DNA from: Pampus argenteus
Taxonomy: Eukaryota > Chordata > Actinopteri > Scombriformes > Stromateidae
Reading direction: 5' to 3'
NCBI GenBank assembly: GCA_036937835.1
Contig: CM072864.1
Span: forward strand, 2,567,501 to 2,631,500
Length of the DNA stretch: 64,000 bases
The notes beneath the pieces are model-generated. The model was not told the origin of the DNA. It saw only the letters and a list, made by a program, of their open reading frames with translations, and ran no database searches. This document shows positions 13,642-25,640 of the stretch, piece by piece; the first letter of the stretch is position 1; the number at the start of each line of letters is the position of its first letter. The translations under genes were made by a program, and so were the position numbers.

Positions 13642-14655
13642 TAGAGTTGTCACGATACCAAAATGAGTAACCACGATACTATACCAGACAAAGTATCACG
13701 GTTCCGGGTAATATCGCGATACTGCTGCCTTTTTATTATTATTTTTATGAACTGCAATGTATTTGTACAAGTTATAGTACTTATTAATTATAATTACTTA
13801 TAATGTTGTTTGGTGCATCACAAACATAATACTGGTGAAGTAAGAATTAGACTGAAAGAAGTATTTTTATAAATAACATTTATTAAAAAGTTAAAATTAA
13901 AAAAAAAACAACAACAAACAGATCCACTGGCCTTTTCTCTGCCTGTTTGTGTGTCTAGTCAAACTTTGAGGTATTTAACTTAAAGGACAGAACTTATGCA
14001 AAGGCATATCAAAGGCTACTTCATTGAACTGTAGCTCAAGTCTATAAATACTAAAAAATATTCTGAACAATATAGACAGTCTACTGTGAGGTTTTATGAG
14101 GTTGGATGTGTTCCCTCCTTTGGCTCCTATAGCTTGGTGGCAGCGCCTGCGCAGTGGACGGTCATTGTCTATTGCTTTCCCGTCTGTGCCTTGCTTAAGA
14201 CCAAAATAGTTCCAAATGTGACTTTTGGAGTTTGGTTTCTTGAGAAATATGTGTTGTGCTTCGGCAGACTCGCCTCTCAGGCCCGGTCCCGGTCGCGTAT
14301 CGTGTTTGTGACCGTGAGCGCGTCTGGGCGAGACAGCCAATCAGCTAACAGACGGGCGGACCCAGCGTGCGGAAACAGCCTATCATATCCCTGGACGTCA
14401 CCAGTAACGGGCAAACAGCCAATCATTCAGCAGCTGTGTAGTTCGGTTGCAGTTCCATGTTGGTTTGTTTACAAAGCAGTAGCATGCAGTGAGAAGCCGG
14501 GAGGAGAGCAGAGGAGGCCGCTATGTAGCGGAGACTGGCACCGGTAGTATCGTAATCCACGGTTATACCGTCGTGTAAAATTTCTAGTATAGTAGCGACG
14601 GTAATGATTTGGCACCGCGGGGTACCGGGTATACCGTGGGTATCGTGCAACTCTA
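13642..14655. mobile_element. hAT-superfamily transposon, 1014 bp, internally decayed
   Basis: The left end begins tagagttgtcacgatacc; the right end is tatcgtgcaactcta, giving imperfect terminal inverted repeats (TAGAGTTG-CACGATACC apart from one base). The end sequence TAGAG fits the hAT pattern YARNG. The 8-bp flanks gtatggtg at 13634-13641 and 14656-14663 are identical, as expected for a hAT target duplication, although the target is itself repetitive. The interior contains a relic of a BED zinc finger on the minus strand but no complete transposase, so the copy cannot move itself. Secondary GATACTATACC/GGTATACCG motifs lie within both ends, as in subterminal transposase-binding repeats. 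Confidence 0.85.
14086..14229 (-). pseudogene. BED-type zinc finger relic of a hAT transposase (ZBED-like)
   Basis: A minus-strand frame carries SHIWNYFGLKQ, then CHQAIGAKGGNTSNLIK, the BED finger pattern (aromatic SxxWxxF, CxxC, GNTSNLxxH). The first zinc cysteine is replaced: where CRRC is expected the sequence reads RRRC. After NLIK the family HL is replaced by PH and the frame loses similarity. No catalytic DDE or hAT dimerisation region follows. Interpretation: N-terminal remnant of an autonomous ancestor, not a functional protein. DNA-binding BED fingers are typical of hAT transposases and of the domesticated ZBED genes. Confidence 0.7.
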
Positions 14656-14663
14656 GTATGGTG
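14656..14663. repeat. Right 8-bp target-site duplication of the hAT element
   Basis: gtatggtg follows the right terminal repeat immediately. Together with the left copy it restores a continuous satellite phase when the element is removed. Confidence 0.7.
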
Positions 14664-15088
14664 TATGTTGTACGGTACGGTATGGTACGGTACGGTATAG
14701 TATGGTGTACGTTACGGTATGATATGATATGGTAAGGTAAGGTAAGATATAGTACGGTACGGTATGGTATGGTATGATATGGTAAGGTAGGTATGGTACG
14801 GTATGGGTATGGTATGGTATGGTGTATGCTACGATACGGTATGGTACGGTATGGGTATGGTTTGGTATGGTGTATGGTACGGTACGGTACGGTAAGGTAC
14901 GGTATGGTGTATGGTACAGTATGGTAAGGTATAGTGTACGGTACGGTATGGTACGTTACGGTATGATATGATATGGTAAGGTAAGGTAAGATATAGTACG
15001 GTACGGTATGGGTATGGTATGGTGTATGCTACGATACGGTACGGTATGGTACGGTATGGTATGGTACGGTATGGTACGGTATGGTATG
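14656..15088. repeat. GGTAC/GGTAT pentanucleotide satellite, right arm
   Basis: A continuation of the left arm after the hAT element. It contains its own duplicated block: gttacggtatgatatgatat followed by ggtaaggtaaggtaagatat occurs near 14710 and again near 14954, so part of this arm was duplicated as a unit of about 240 bp. It ends at ggatcc near 15088. Confidence 0.9.
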
Positions 15089-17594
15089 GATCCAGTGATT
15101 TGGGATTCAAACCTCATTACTTGTGTCTGCAGTAGAAAAACTGTCAAGAACCAAACGCTGTAGCAATGACACAGACCTACACGTTCGTTCCTGACATCCT
15201 CTTTCCGTTCCATTAAAAACTGTGTTTATTAAACACACACACATCAAATTAAAGCAGCTGGTTTAAATGAACTTTATGATTTACAATCTGTGTCTGTTGT
15301 TTCAATCATCCTCGGTGACGCAGTACATCTTTGTCTGACATAATGAGGTAATAAAAACAGGAATCTCAACACAATTTTGGGCATCTAACAGAAGTTTACT
15401 GTCAAATAAAAGCTAATTATGTACATTTAAGCTTAATTTATGACGCATGCAATGGCATGAAGACACATATCTATCTTCACGTTTGAATATCACGATGTGT
15501 TTTGCGCCTTTGGTGTTTTCCGTGAACATTTGTGTGTGAGAAACTTTATCTGCCATGTGCAGACAGTATGTAGTTGTTAAAAAACACACTGCATGCTTGT
15601 ATAAACATGAATGAGCCTGTTTTTACGTAACGGGGAAGGGTATGACCCTTATTTCCACTAATTATGAAACACAGTGCTCTCAGTAAGCTGTTTTAACAGA
15701 GTTAAAGTACAAGCAGCAGATATTTGTAAAATAGAATTAGCAGCGATTGGAAAGGATGGAGCGAAAGAACAAGGAGAAGGATCGGAAAGAAAGAAGAAAG
15801 TCAAGACAGAGAGAGAGAGTCTGTAAAAAAGGAAAGAAGGAGCAGAGAAAGAGGCAGAGAGCACTGTAATAATGTTTGGCCTTGGTCTGCCAGCGGGGTC
15901 CTTCCCCTTAAGAAGCCAACAAGAATGCAAAGAATGCTGCATGAGAAGAAAAAGGAAGGAGCGGAGGAGAGGGGGAGAAACAGAGGAGGATGATGGGAAA
16001 AAAGAAAAAAGAGGAGGAGGAGGAGGGAGGAAAAGCGGGATGAAGATAGAAAGAAGGAGACAGGAAGATGAAGGCAGGGAGAAATATGAGGAGGGTGGGG
16101 GTGGGGGGGTGGGGGGCACGGAGGAAAAGACTTATTATCTTTAGTGGGCTGAGTAAACACAAGAACAAAGACGATGAAAATAATAAGGCTGGAAAATATC
16201 TGGGAGGAAAACTTGAGCTCTATTTATGCGTTTTTATTTTTGTGCATATACGGATATTCACATGCACGCAACCATGTGTTTGTGTGTGTTTACATACTTG
16301 TATTCATGTGTGCTTACGTGTGTGTGTTTGTGTATGCCAGAGAGACGTTTAGGGTGTGGTCAGTCGCAGCACTGAACTGATACACACGAGAGGTTTTTTA
16401 AATTTTGCTTTGCCAGTAAAGCCAGAAACTTCACACCTGCATCATTTTATAAAAAATATTCACTTTCCGTGTGTGAGAGATGTTTCAGTAAAAGTCTGCT
16501 CGGGTCTCGTAGCGGTTAGCTGATAATCATGAGATACAGAGAGAGGACTCAAAGCGTGCATGGCGCTCCGGCTTCATGGAGGAACTATTTAAAGCAAAGA
16601 AAATTACACATTTAGCCTCCACAGACTTGAATTGACTGGACACAGAGTTACAGCGCTGCTCTAGATCCGAACCTGTGATGCTTAATGTCACAGAAATAAG
16701 AGCTAGACAGAAACAGTAAAGTTGTGGTAAATATAACCAACAGTCAACTAAAAGACACTAAAACACTGCAGAGAAGAAGGAAACTGCACAGTTGCTGTTC
16801 ATTTTCTGTGGGTTTGTTACTACCACAGTCAAGTAGTCATGTGATCCGTTTTTGCACGATGTGATTCAACGTCTGATTCATTGAGTCCAAATAAATAAAC
16901 AAGCCACACAAGATCAATTATTATATTATATAACAGCACAAACAATACACGGAAATCCAAAATCCAAGACGCAGTCGGACGTTTCCCCAACGGGTCGTAT
17001 AACGTTTGACGAAACACTCGCATGTTCTGAATGTTTCCACGGTTGTGTGTGTGTGTGTGTGAGGCGCATCGAAAGCCTCGGTGACATGTACAGTCCACAG
17101 AAACACAACGGACTGCTGACAGACGCTTTCCACAACATCACGAACCGGCGCTGAGAGGTGAAGCCGTGAAGTCATGTGACTTTCATCCAGCGGTAAGTAG
17201 AAGATCTACTTATCCTTATTGATTTCAGGACTAATATTAGACCAAATAGCTAAAATGAAACTGAAAATATGTAAAAATGGAAGTTCCCCAGCAGAAAAAA
17301 AAAATCACAGACACTGTTTGAGTGAGAGGAGATCGATGGGAACTGGAGGACAGAAAGACGAGCAGCAAGCACGGAGGTCGAGTCTTTAAAATCACCGAGA
17401 TGAATCGCAGCTTCTTCACGACGTTTGATCTGGTTGAACTGAAAGTAAACTGAGGTCAAACCCGACAACAGCGCAGGCAGAGTTTTATAATGAAGAGCTG
17501 ATTCTTTACACCCCGAGGATGTTTGGAGTTACGGCGAGTTGTTCAAAACACAGCAAGAAACCATAGCAACCACAGGAAAATCCCAGGGATATCA

Positions 17595-17640
<46 letters not shown>

Positions 17641-17704
17641 CAAAAAGTCAAATCAAGACTCACCCTTTTCAACACCCACCGTTCTGAATAACAACAACCC
17701 TAAG

Positions 17705-17738
<34 letters not shown>

Positions 17739-18598
17739 GAAACACCCAGACAGGCCAAAAATAGCTCCACACTCTCGTTCCCCATCTCTCGCTTTCAATC
17801 CTTCGCTCTTTCTTTTATTTCTTTATTTCTTTGTGTCTCACTTGTGTCACTATAAACCACCGGTAGGAAAGTAAAAAAAAAAAAAAAAAAAGCTAACGTT
17901 CCCATACGGAAAATATCACGCACCCAAAAAATGCACTTCTTGAATGTGACAATATGAGACTATGAGTATATGATTGAGTGTACGGAGAGAGTAATGAATG
18001 TTTTAGGGGGGAGATATGAAGCTTCTCGCAGGAGGGAAACATTAGTAGGTTGAAACGTGTTTGTTTTCTGACAGACTGCAGATAAGGTGTCGATGTCTTG
18101 AGAATATTGTGAAAATTATAAAAAAAAACTAAAAAGTTAGTTCAAGAGGAAATAAAATATATAAAAAAAAATTATTTAGCAAAAGTCAGAATGAGTCAGA
18201 AGCATGTTGACTGCAACGTGTTCACCTGCAGAGCTTCAGACAAACGTCATTATAGTTAAAATAAGCAAAGCTTGTTGTGTCTGTTCAAGGGATCGTTCAC
18301 ATTTATTATAACTTTGGCCTCATGTTCTGAGTTTTTTTGGCCATCATTTCTTCTGGTTACCACAACATTGTACTCACGAGCAGCCAGACAAGTCGTTAAG
18401 ATCTTATTGCTAATGGCAACGACGGCCAAAAAAAGTTGTAATAAACCAGAATTATTCTGATGTTTGGGACAAAAATGAGTGAATTAAAATCTTTCCTTTT
18501 TTTTGTGTGTGTTTGTTTTCTGTCATGCGCCTCACAAAACTAAAGGAAATGCTTCAGTTTGACACACAAGTTCTGTCTTTTCTGTTCATTCTGCAACA

Positions 18599-18631
<33 letters not shown>

Positions 18632-18824
18632 TGTCCGGTCCACATGAAGGGTCAGAGGTCAGCCTGGAGCTGATTTTCATACCAGAACAGTATGCGACTG
18701 TCATATCTGGATTATTTCAATTTAAATGTCGTTATTTGTTTAATATCTCAAACAAAGGACTTTTTTTTTTTTTTTCACCTATTTTGAAAGCCGCAGCTGG
18801 GCGACTCGAGCACTGTCTGTCTGG

Positions 18825-18895
18825 TTAAGATAAGATTACAGTAAGAACAACTTTATTGTCCCAGCAGGGAAATTTATCTTGGCTGGTGAAGCAAT
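18825..18895 (+). repeat. Short fish repeat fragment (aactttattgtcccagcagg type)
   Basis: The phrase gataagattacagtaagaac aactttattgtcccagcagg gaaatttatcttgg resembles a dispersed fish repeat tail that reads ...actttattgatccc...gggaaattc. Too short to classify. Confidence 0.45.
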
Positions 18896-20671
18896 TGCAG
18901 CGGTGCACACGAAAACAGCAACAAACACAAAGCGCAGGGCAGGATGGAAACTATCATCACACACTATAAAACACTTTACACACTCGGTCGGTCGGATAGA
19001 GACACATCAGGCGTGCGCGCACACGCGCTATCTGTCTCTGTCAGCCGTGATTGATGAAAGCAACGTTTCTCAGTGGAGAACTTTATGTTTTCTCTGGTGT
19101 CTTCAGTGAAAGGTTACACCTCGACTCTCCGCGGTGCCCTCTGTGAGAATTTAAGAGAAAGAGAGAGACAGATGGGTTTTTCCTCGCAGGATATCCTGTT
19201 CTAAGTAGAGCTGCTGGGCCCGCTCTGACCTCCTCACCCCTCTTGACCCTTGACCCACTCATAGTTTAGGCTTACATCTCTAACGTTTCCTAATCGCCTG
19301 AATCTTTTCATTTGCTCTCATTTTTTTTTTTTGCATTTGGCCTCGTTGCAGTAACTCCTCCATCATACTTAAAGGTGACACTTTTTCATTTTCCTTCCTT
19401 CCTTTCTTTCTTTTTGCCAGCTCTCAGTAGACTTCCAGCTTTCTCCTCCCTCCTCATACCTTTTATATTCTTCTCTTTATAACAGAACTTTTCCTCATTA
19501 GCACATAAAAATCACAATTTACTTACTGACATTGAGCCACTTGGTAGATACACGGTCGAATATTCAACTGAGGCTAAAAACAAACAGATGTGTATTGAAA
19601 ATAATACAATTATCTCATCCTGTGTCCTGACCTCTTGACCCTTTTTGCTCAGGTTGCCACGCCAACACCTGTCTCTCATGAGCTTGATTAGCATCATCTG
19701 ACCTCCCAACATCATCAAAAAAAACCAACAACAAATGTTCACAAATGGGTGTCTTATGCATAAACACAGAGTCTATGATGATAATATATTATATATATGC
19801 ATCACTCCCTGTTTTTATGTGGTAACTTTAATTCTCAGTGCTGACCTACATGACCTGATGGCTTTTTATTGCAACGTACAGACACGCAGCTTCACACTCA
19901 TCGATTAGTTTAACTCTGCTACAACCTTTTCACATTTGTTTTGTTTCCTCTTCCACTTTCAGACATGTGTGATGATATATATTGTTCCTTTTTCTTTTTT
20001 TTTTTTATCCTCCTGATATCATCTTGGAACAAGTGAAACATTTCTGTCGGTGAGCCTGAAACGTCGCCAACATTTTCCTGAATCAAATGTTGTTTTTCGC
20101 CTTGTTGTTTCACGATACAACAGACTAATAAATTCCAAAAACAAATCATTGATTATGGCACTCCTTTAGTTGTATATATATAAAAAAAAAACAACAACAA
20201 CCCACAAACATGGAAACCACCATGACAATTATAAAAAGTCTTAACCTGACAACAAACAGATGTCTCTCTCTTTGGAAAACATTCATCAGGTATCCTTTCT
20301 CAGTTGCTCTTCTCTTCATCTTCCCCCACTTTCTCTCCATGTCAGCCCTCATCTCAGCCCTCCCACCCTGCAGTATAACTGGAATCCATTAACTGATGAA
20401 TGGTTGTTTGTGTTTTCTTAAGCTCAACAGCGCCACCCTCGGCCCCGTGCGGCCAAAGAGGGCGATAACCAAACATTTACTGTGATTAGAGGAATAATTA
20501 GCCAATCATCCTCTGACCTACGAGCCAACCTCGAGGTCAAACAGATGCAGAGTTCGCTGGTTCCCAGGTGGTTTCCCATGAAACCCATCAGGCAGCGCCC
20601 ATGTAAAGATATAGTGGAGTCATTGTATGCAGACAAGTGACACACAAACACACACGCGTTTCTGTATCTCA

Positions 20672-20673
<2 letters not shown>

Positions 20674-20717
<44 letters not shown>
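20674..20717. repeat. (TG)22 array
   Basis: Forty-four bp of perfect tg repeats. Confidence 0.95.
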
Positions 20718-20719
<2 letters not shown>

Positions 20720-21647
20720 CGATGAGGATCCCAGTGGACTGTGAGCAGAGAGGCTACAGTGGAAACCAACACTTCCTGCTTCCTGCGGCGAGAGGAAGTG
20801 CTACCGTCGCTGTCCCCTTATCGCTGGATACACAGGCAGCACAGAGAGAGCGGGGGGAGAGGAAGAGGAGGAGGAAGAGGAGAAGGAGGGTGGTCAAGCA
20901 GGCGAGACAAAGGGAAAAAAACGACTGAGGAGGCAGATAAGGACGTGTGTCCACCAGGTTTTTCTTTCTTTCTTTTTTTTTTTTGGTTTCTGGCAGAAAA
21001 ATACACAGACATCAGAAAAGTTTGGTCACGGGAGGATGATGATGATGAGGAGAACATGTGTAAAATGTCTCCACTCAGGCCTGCAATGCATTTATGGTGA
21101 TGTATAGACATAATTAAAGATTAGTTTATTTAAATGTGATCTTTGGCTGCTTTGTTAATCAGCTGCCTTCATTTCTCCAGGAAAATACAGTAGCTTGTTA
21201 ATATTAACCACTTAACTGCAGGGAAACAGAGATCTGACATGCATAGAGTATCTCAAAGCATGTCAAATATTTAAAAAAAACAGTTCCTGCAAGACGGGAG
21301 ACGCATCACCTGGAAATGTATTCTCACATTTAGTGACAACATCAGCATGTCAGTAAAACACTATTCTCATACTCGTGCACGGTGGTGTTCATGTTGTTAG
21401 GAGCAACTGCATGTAGCTGCAGGCAACTAGAGAAGAAGAAAGAATATTAAATATGCAGAATGTGTTGCAGAAACAACAAGAAATAGGATGCATTTTGCAG
21501 GTTGCGATCAGATACTTGCAACGAGAAAGACAGAAAGCAGGGAGAGAGATGTTTGGGATCAGGGTGGGGAAGCCTTCAGTACTTGGGATTGTCCCAGATG
21601 GACGCAAGCCGCTCCCTCCCTTTATAAACAGCCTCTCCTTTATAAAC

Positions 21648-21737
21648 CTCTCCTCTCCTCTCCTCTCCTCTCCTCTCCTCTCCTCTCCTCTCCTCTCCTC
21701 TCCTCTCCTCTCCTCTCCTCTCCTCTCCTCTCCTCTC
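21648..21737. repeat. (TCTCC)18 pentanucleotide array
   Basis: Ninety bp of perfect ctctc-ctctc units; the other strand is pure purine GGAGA. Open frames crossing it read Ser-Pro-Leu-Leu repeats. Confidence 0.95.
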
Positions 21738-22724
21738 GGACCTTCAGCAGTAAATATGAACAAATTGACACTTTCTGTTTTTTTTCCTTCTTCATGTGCC
21801 CCCTAACCCCCGAATCCCTGCCATTTCCAAAGTCAACACACCACTAAATGCTGGGCTGAGTCACTTCCACTGTGGGTGGCTCTGTTTCCAATTTTCTCAC
21901 CACCTCAGCTACCCCACCACCTCTGAAGAAAAGAGAAAACTTTTGTCCAGAAAATAAAAAAAGTAGTCAACCAAACATGCAAAAAGCAGAGATGGTTTTT
22001 TTTCTGAAGTTGCTCCGTGTTAAAGGGACAAAAGCGTGAATCTAGATGTCGAGAGGAGACATGGGGTGAAACCAAGCTTGTTTCTGCCACTTCTTTTGTG
22101 GCTCTGAAATGGTTATCACTGTTTTCCTTCCTTTCTTTCTCTTTGGGAGAGCGTGGGAGCGCCCTCAGAGCAGTGCAGAGAAACCACAGGGCTCATAACA
22201 ACAGGAGGAAGCCGGTAACTTGAGTAACTTGGGCCGGGCAGAGAGAGGAGTAAAGGAGAAGAAGAGGAATGAGGAGAGGAAGACAGCAAAAGGGACAGAG
22301 AAAGGTTTCACATCTTTACACACATTTTAAAATACATGTCAAACAAGTGAATAAAGAAAACAAATGACCCACACACACACACATATAGAAAGTGACATTT
22401 CCACACACACACACACACACTCAGCATGAAACTGAACAACTTTCCTGAGTCCAGAGCGCTGACTTACCAGCCTGAGGCGTAAACATTCAGCATGAGGAGT
22501 GTGTCAGAAAGTCCCGTCACTCATGTTCTCGTACAGTTCAGTCCAGAGAGATCGAGAGCGGCGAGGAGGACACCCAAACAAGACACACAAACACACGCAC
22601 GCATGCACACACACGCACACATACACGCATACAGGCACAGTATCAGTTCCTTCTGTCCAAGTGTTGAGAAAATGAGGGGCCGCAACAAAAGGCAACAGAG
22701 GGAGGGAGAAATCGAGGTAGAGAA

Positions 22725-22728
<4 letters not shown>

Positions 22729-22813
<85 letters not shown>

Positions 22814-22814
22814 T
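22729..22814. repeat. (AG)n array
   Basis: Eighty-six bp with a single c interruption (gagacagag near 22788). A (CA)n run follows at 22855-22885. Confidence 0.95.
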
Positions 22815-22850
22815 TAACCCTTCTGAGCTGACTGGTGGACTCTCTCCCTC

Positions 22851-22888
<38 letters not shown>

Positions 22889-23344
22889 GGTTTGCCGTAT
22901 CACTGACTTCTTGTGTTTTCTCTCAAGTGCCAAAAAGGGAGGAAGGGAGAGCAGAGCGAAACCAGAGTGTATGTGTGTTCATGATTATGAATGTGTGTGT
23001 TGTAATGTGTGTGTTGTAATGTAAGTATGTGTGTGTGTGTGTATTTAAATGTAGGAGGGACTGGCTGGCTGGAGTCCAGAGGCAGCCGGCCTGGTAGAAA
23101 AGACAATAGTAGGAAACACTATATCAGGAGAGAAAAAGCTCAAAAATAATTAAGAGATCAGTGAAAAACAAAGAGCCTGCAGCAAACAGCAAACAGTGAC
23201 GGTGACCGTGGAAACAAGCAGCATGAAACATCGGAAGATTTGGTGTCAATAAATAGTTTCATAGGTGCAACATTAGACGCAGAAAACTTCACAACCTGCT
23301 CTGAAGTCAAGAGTTTGAGAGCTTTTGGAAACTACCGTCATACT

Positions 23345-23388
23345 CATGCTCGGGATCGTGCACATACTCGTGCACGATCCCGAGCATG
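23345..23388. repeat. Perfect 19-bp inverted repeat with a 6-nt loop
   Basis: catgctcgggatcgtgcac (23345-23363) pairs exactly with gtgcacgatcccgagcatg (23370-23388); loop atactc. The stem is GC-rich for this region. Flanks do not extend the pairing. Confidence 0.92.
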
Positions 23389-25481
23389 TAGACGCACATT
23401 CCCTAGACAATCACTCAGCCATGACTCCCACACAAATCTCACCACCACCCACACACACACACACACACATTCCCCCAGCTGTAATCATATCTAGTGATAA
23501 GGGCAGCTTCCCCCAGCGGTCGCTGGCTGCTCGGGCTCCGACCACAGTGACTTACAATGGCCCTGTATGCTGAGCCTGCTCTGATTACACACACAAGGAG
23601 CTGCATTACACCCTGCTAATTTAATTTCCTCCCCACCGGGTCAACCTTAGTGTGTGTGTGTGTGAGACACACACACAGAAAGAGAGAGAGAGAAGAGCAT
23701 CTGAGTGCATGAGGAGGAACTGATTAAGCAGTTTTGAAGGGAACAAGCAGCTTGTGCAACTGTATTAATGTAATAATAAGTGTAATAACTTATTGGAAGA
23801 AGCTCAATGGTAATAAGCGATTATCTGGTATTACAATATATTTCCTGACGTACCTGTTGTTGTTTAAAAGGTGCTATATTGATGCTTTTACAGCTTCCAA
23901 AGAAAATGACAAATGTTGAGACAGTGAGTCAAATGCACTAAAATCAGGGTGGAGATGCAGAAAGATATTATTAGTGTTTCATGATAAGAATCAGTTGTTG
24001 TCATGACAGATTCGCATGCAGTTTCTTTCCCCTCCCAGGTTTCTTAAACTACAAGCTAAGTCATATGTAGGTCTCACAGTGAATCACTAAATTATCAGCT
24101 TGATTCTTGGGAATAAAAGCATTTCTAATAAAAAAGCAAGAGGTCAGTTGTGCAGGCTGTAGTAAATGCAGCCTGATGAAGCTGCTGGCTCGCTGCAGGT
24201 TGTTTATCAGACTCACTCAACACATCTGAGTCTCATTTCAGCCAAATCAAACAACGCTGTGTGTCGCTGTCAAATGCACAGCGAACACAAGGATGTGAAT
24301 AACGAGTGTGCATGTGTGTGTGTGTTAAAGGAGAGACCTTTCTCTCTCTCTCTCTCTCTCTGTCTGAACCCTTCACACGCACCGTCTCTCACTCATACAG
24401 ATGGAAAGATGTCTCCAGATGTGGGTGTGATGCTTGTACACAGTGATTACTGTGTGAGTGTGCTGTGTCGGGTTGTGTTGTGTTGTGTGTTTCCACCTCC
24501 CCTTCTTCTGTTTTGGTTACCGGCCTTGTCTGCTAAGCCTCACTAATCAGTCCTGCTGTCAAAAGAAGAAACACAAGAGCGAGGCCTGAACGCTGGGAAC
24601 AATTCACATACAATAGACTGGATTGTCAACAGCAGAAAGCCACATGCACCACAATGGCCTTCATGCAGTAAACATACAGCTTTCTACATTATTTCCTCCC
24701 TTTATTTACAATCATTTTCCTTTCCTAACGTCATTGACAGACATTTCTAATTGTATTAAATAAATCTGAAGCAACTTTTTTTTTTTATGGTTATTTTTGG
24801 GCCGTCACAGCACTTGGTTAATATTAGGAAAATACCAGCAGTGACTTCAAGTCAAAACCAAAATCTTTCCCAAACTTTTAACCGGAGTATTTTGTTCCAT
24901 AAACCTCTAACAGCGACTCGAGCTGCGTATATATCCAATGTCACCCACCATCCACCCAACCTGTCCTTTACTACTTGTTTGTGATATAAAAATGTGGCAC
25001 TTCCTTCGGTGGAAAAACATTGTCACTGAACATAATTCAAGCAGAGACACGTTTACGCCTCAAAACAGAGCTGGAGAAAGAAATTATCACAGCTCACAGG
25101 CTGTTTTTAAGCTTGCTTTGTGTCTGCTGGATGTATAGATAGATATTAATTAGCAGTAAAAACATTATAAGGTGATATTTAATGTATTAATGATGTATTT
25201 TATCCTCTTTCTGCTTCCTTCGAGTCAGTGTAAATCTGTTCATGCAGTTTTAAGACTGCTTCTTACCTGTTGCAGCCGGCGCTCAGCTGTGAGTCAGGCT
25301 CCTCTAAGCCACCGCATGAAACCCAGATGGAAGCACTGTGGTCCACTTATATAAATGTAACTGTTACTACTGCAGTAATAAGTTCACTCAACACTGCAGG
25401 ACTGAAATCACGAACTCAAATCTGTGTTTGTTTGCAAGGAAACGTGATGTTTGGACAAGTAAACAGCTGCAGTTATTGGTT

Positions 25482-25640
25482 AAAGGAAAGGAAAGGAAAG
25501 GAAAGGAAAGGAAAGGAAAGGAGAGGAGAGGAGAGGAGAGGAGAGGAGAGGAGAGGAGAGGAGAGGAGAGGAAAGGAAAGGAAAGGAAAGGAAAGGAAAG
25601 GAAAGGAAAGGAAAGGAAAGGAAAGAGGAGGGAGGAGGAG
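25482..25640. repeat. Compound GGAAA-GGAGA-GGAAA polypurine array
   Basis: A 159-nt run of pure purine: GGAAA units at 25483-25520, ten GGAGA units at 25521-25570, then GGAAA again at 25571-25625 and a GA-rich tail. Arms are near mirror-symmetric about the GGAGA core. Confidence 0.95.

Larger units (their letters stand above)
15089..21647. other. Gene-free stretch with microsatellites and purine tracts
   Basis: No coding signal. A purine-rich tract at about 15740-16130 on the plus strand; (CA)19 17599-17637 facing (GT)14 17707-17735; an A run 17873-17891; (ATC)n 18600-18630; T-rich runs near 18760 and 19320. Open frames across the purine tract are low-complexity Ser/Pro/Phe or Arg/Glu and are not genes. 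Confidence 0.85.

Noticed and set aside
13252..13674. Tyr/Arg/Thr/Ile/Pro-repeat protein on the minus strand
   Set aside because: Translation of the pentamer satellite; the period of 5 bp cycles through all frames and no start context or conserved ends exist.
21368..21381. 14-mer catactcgtgcacg shared with the hairpin at 23363-23376
   Set aside because: A shared 14-mer is expected by chance among all pairs in 64 kb; no longer similarity surrounds it.
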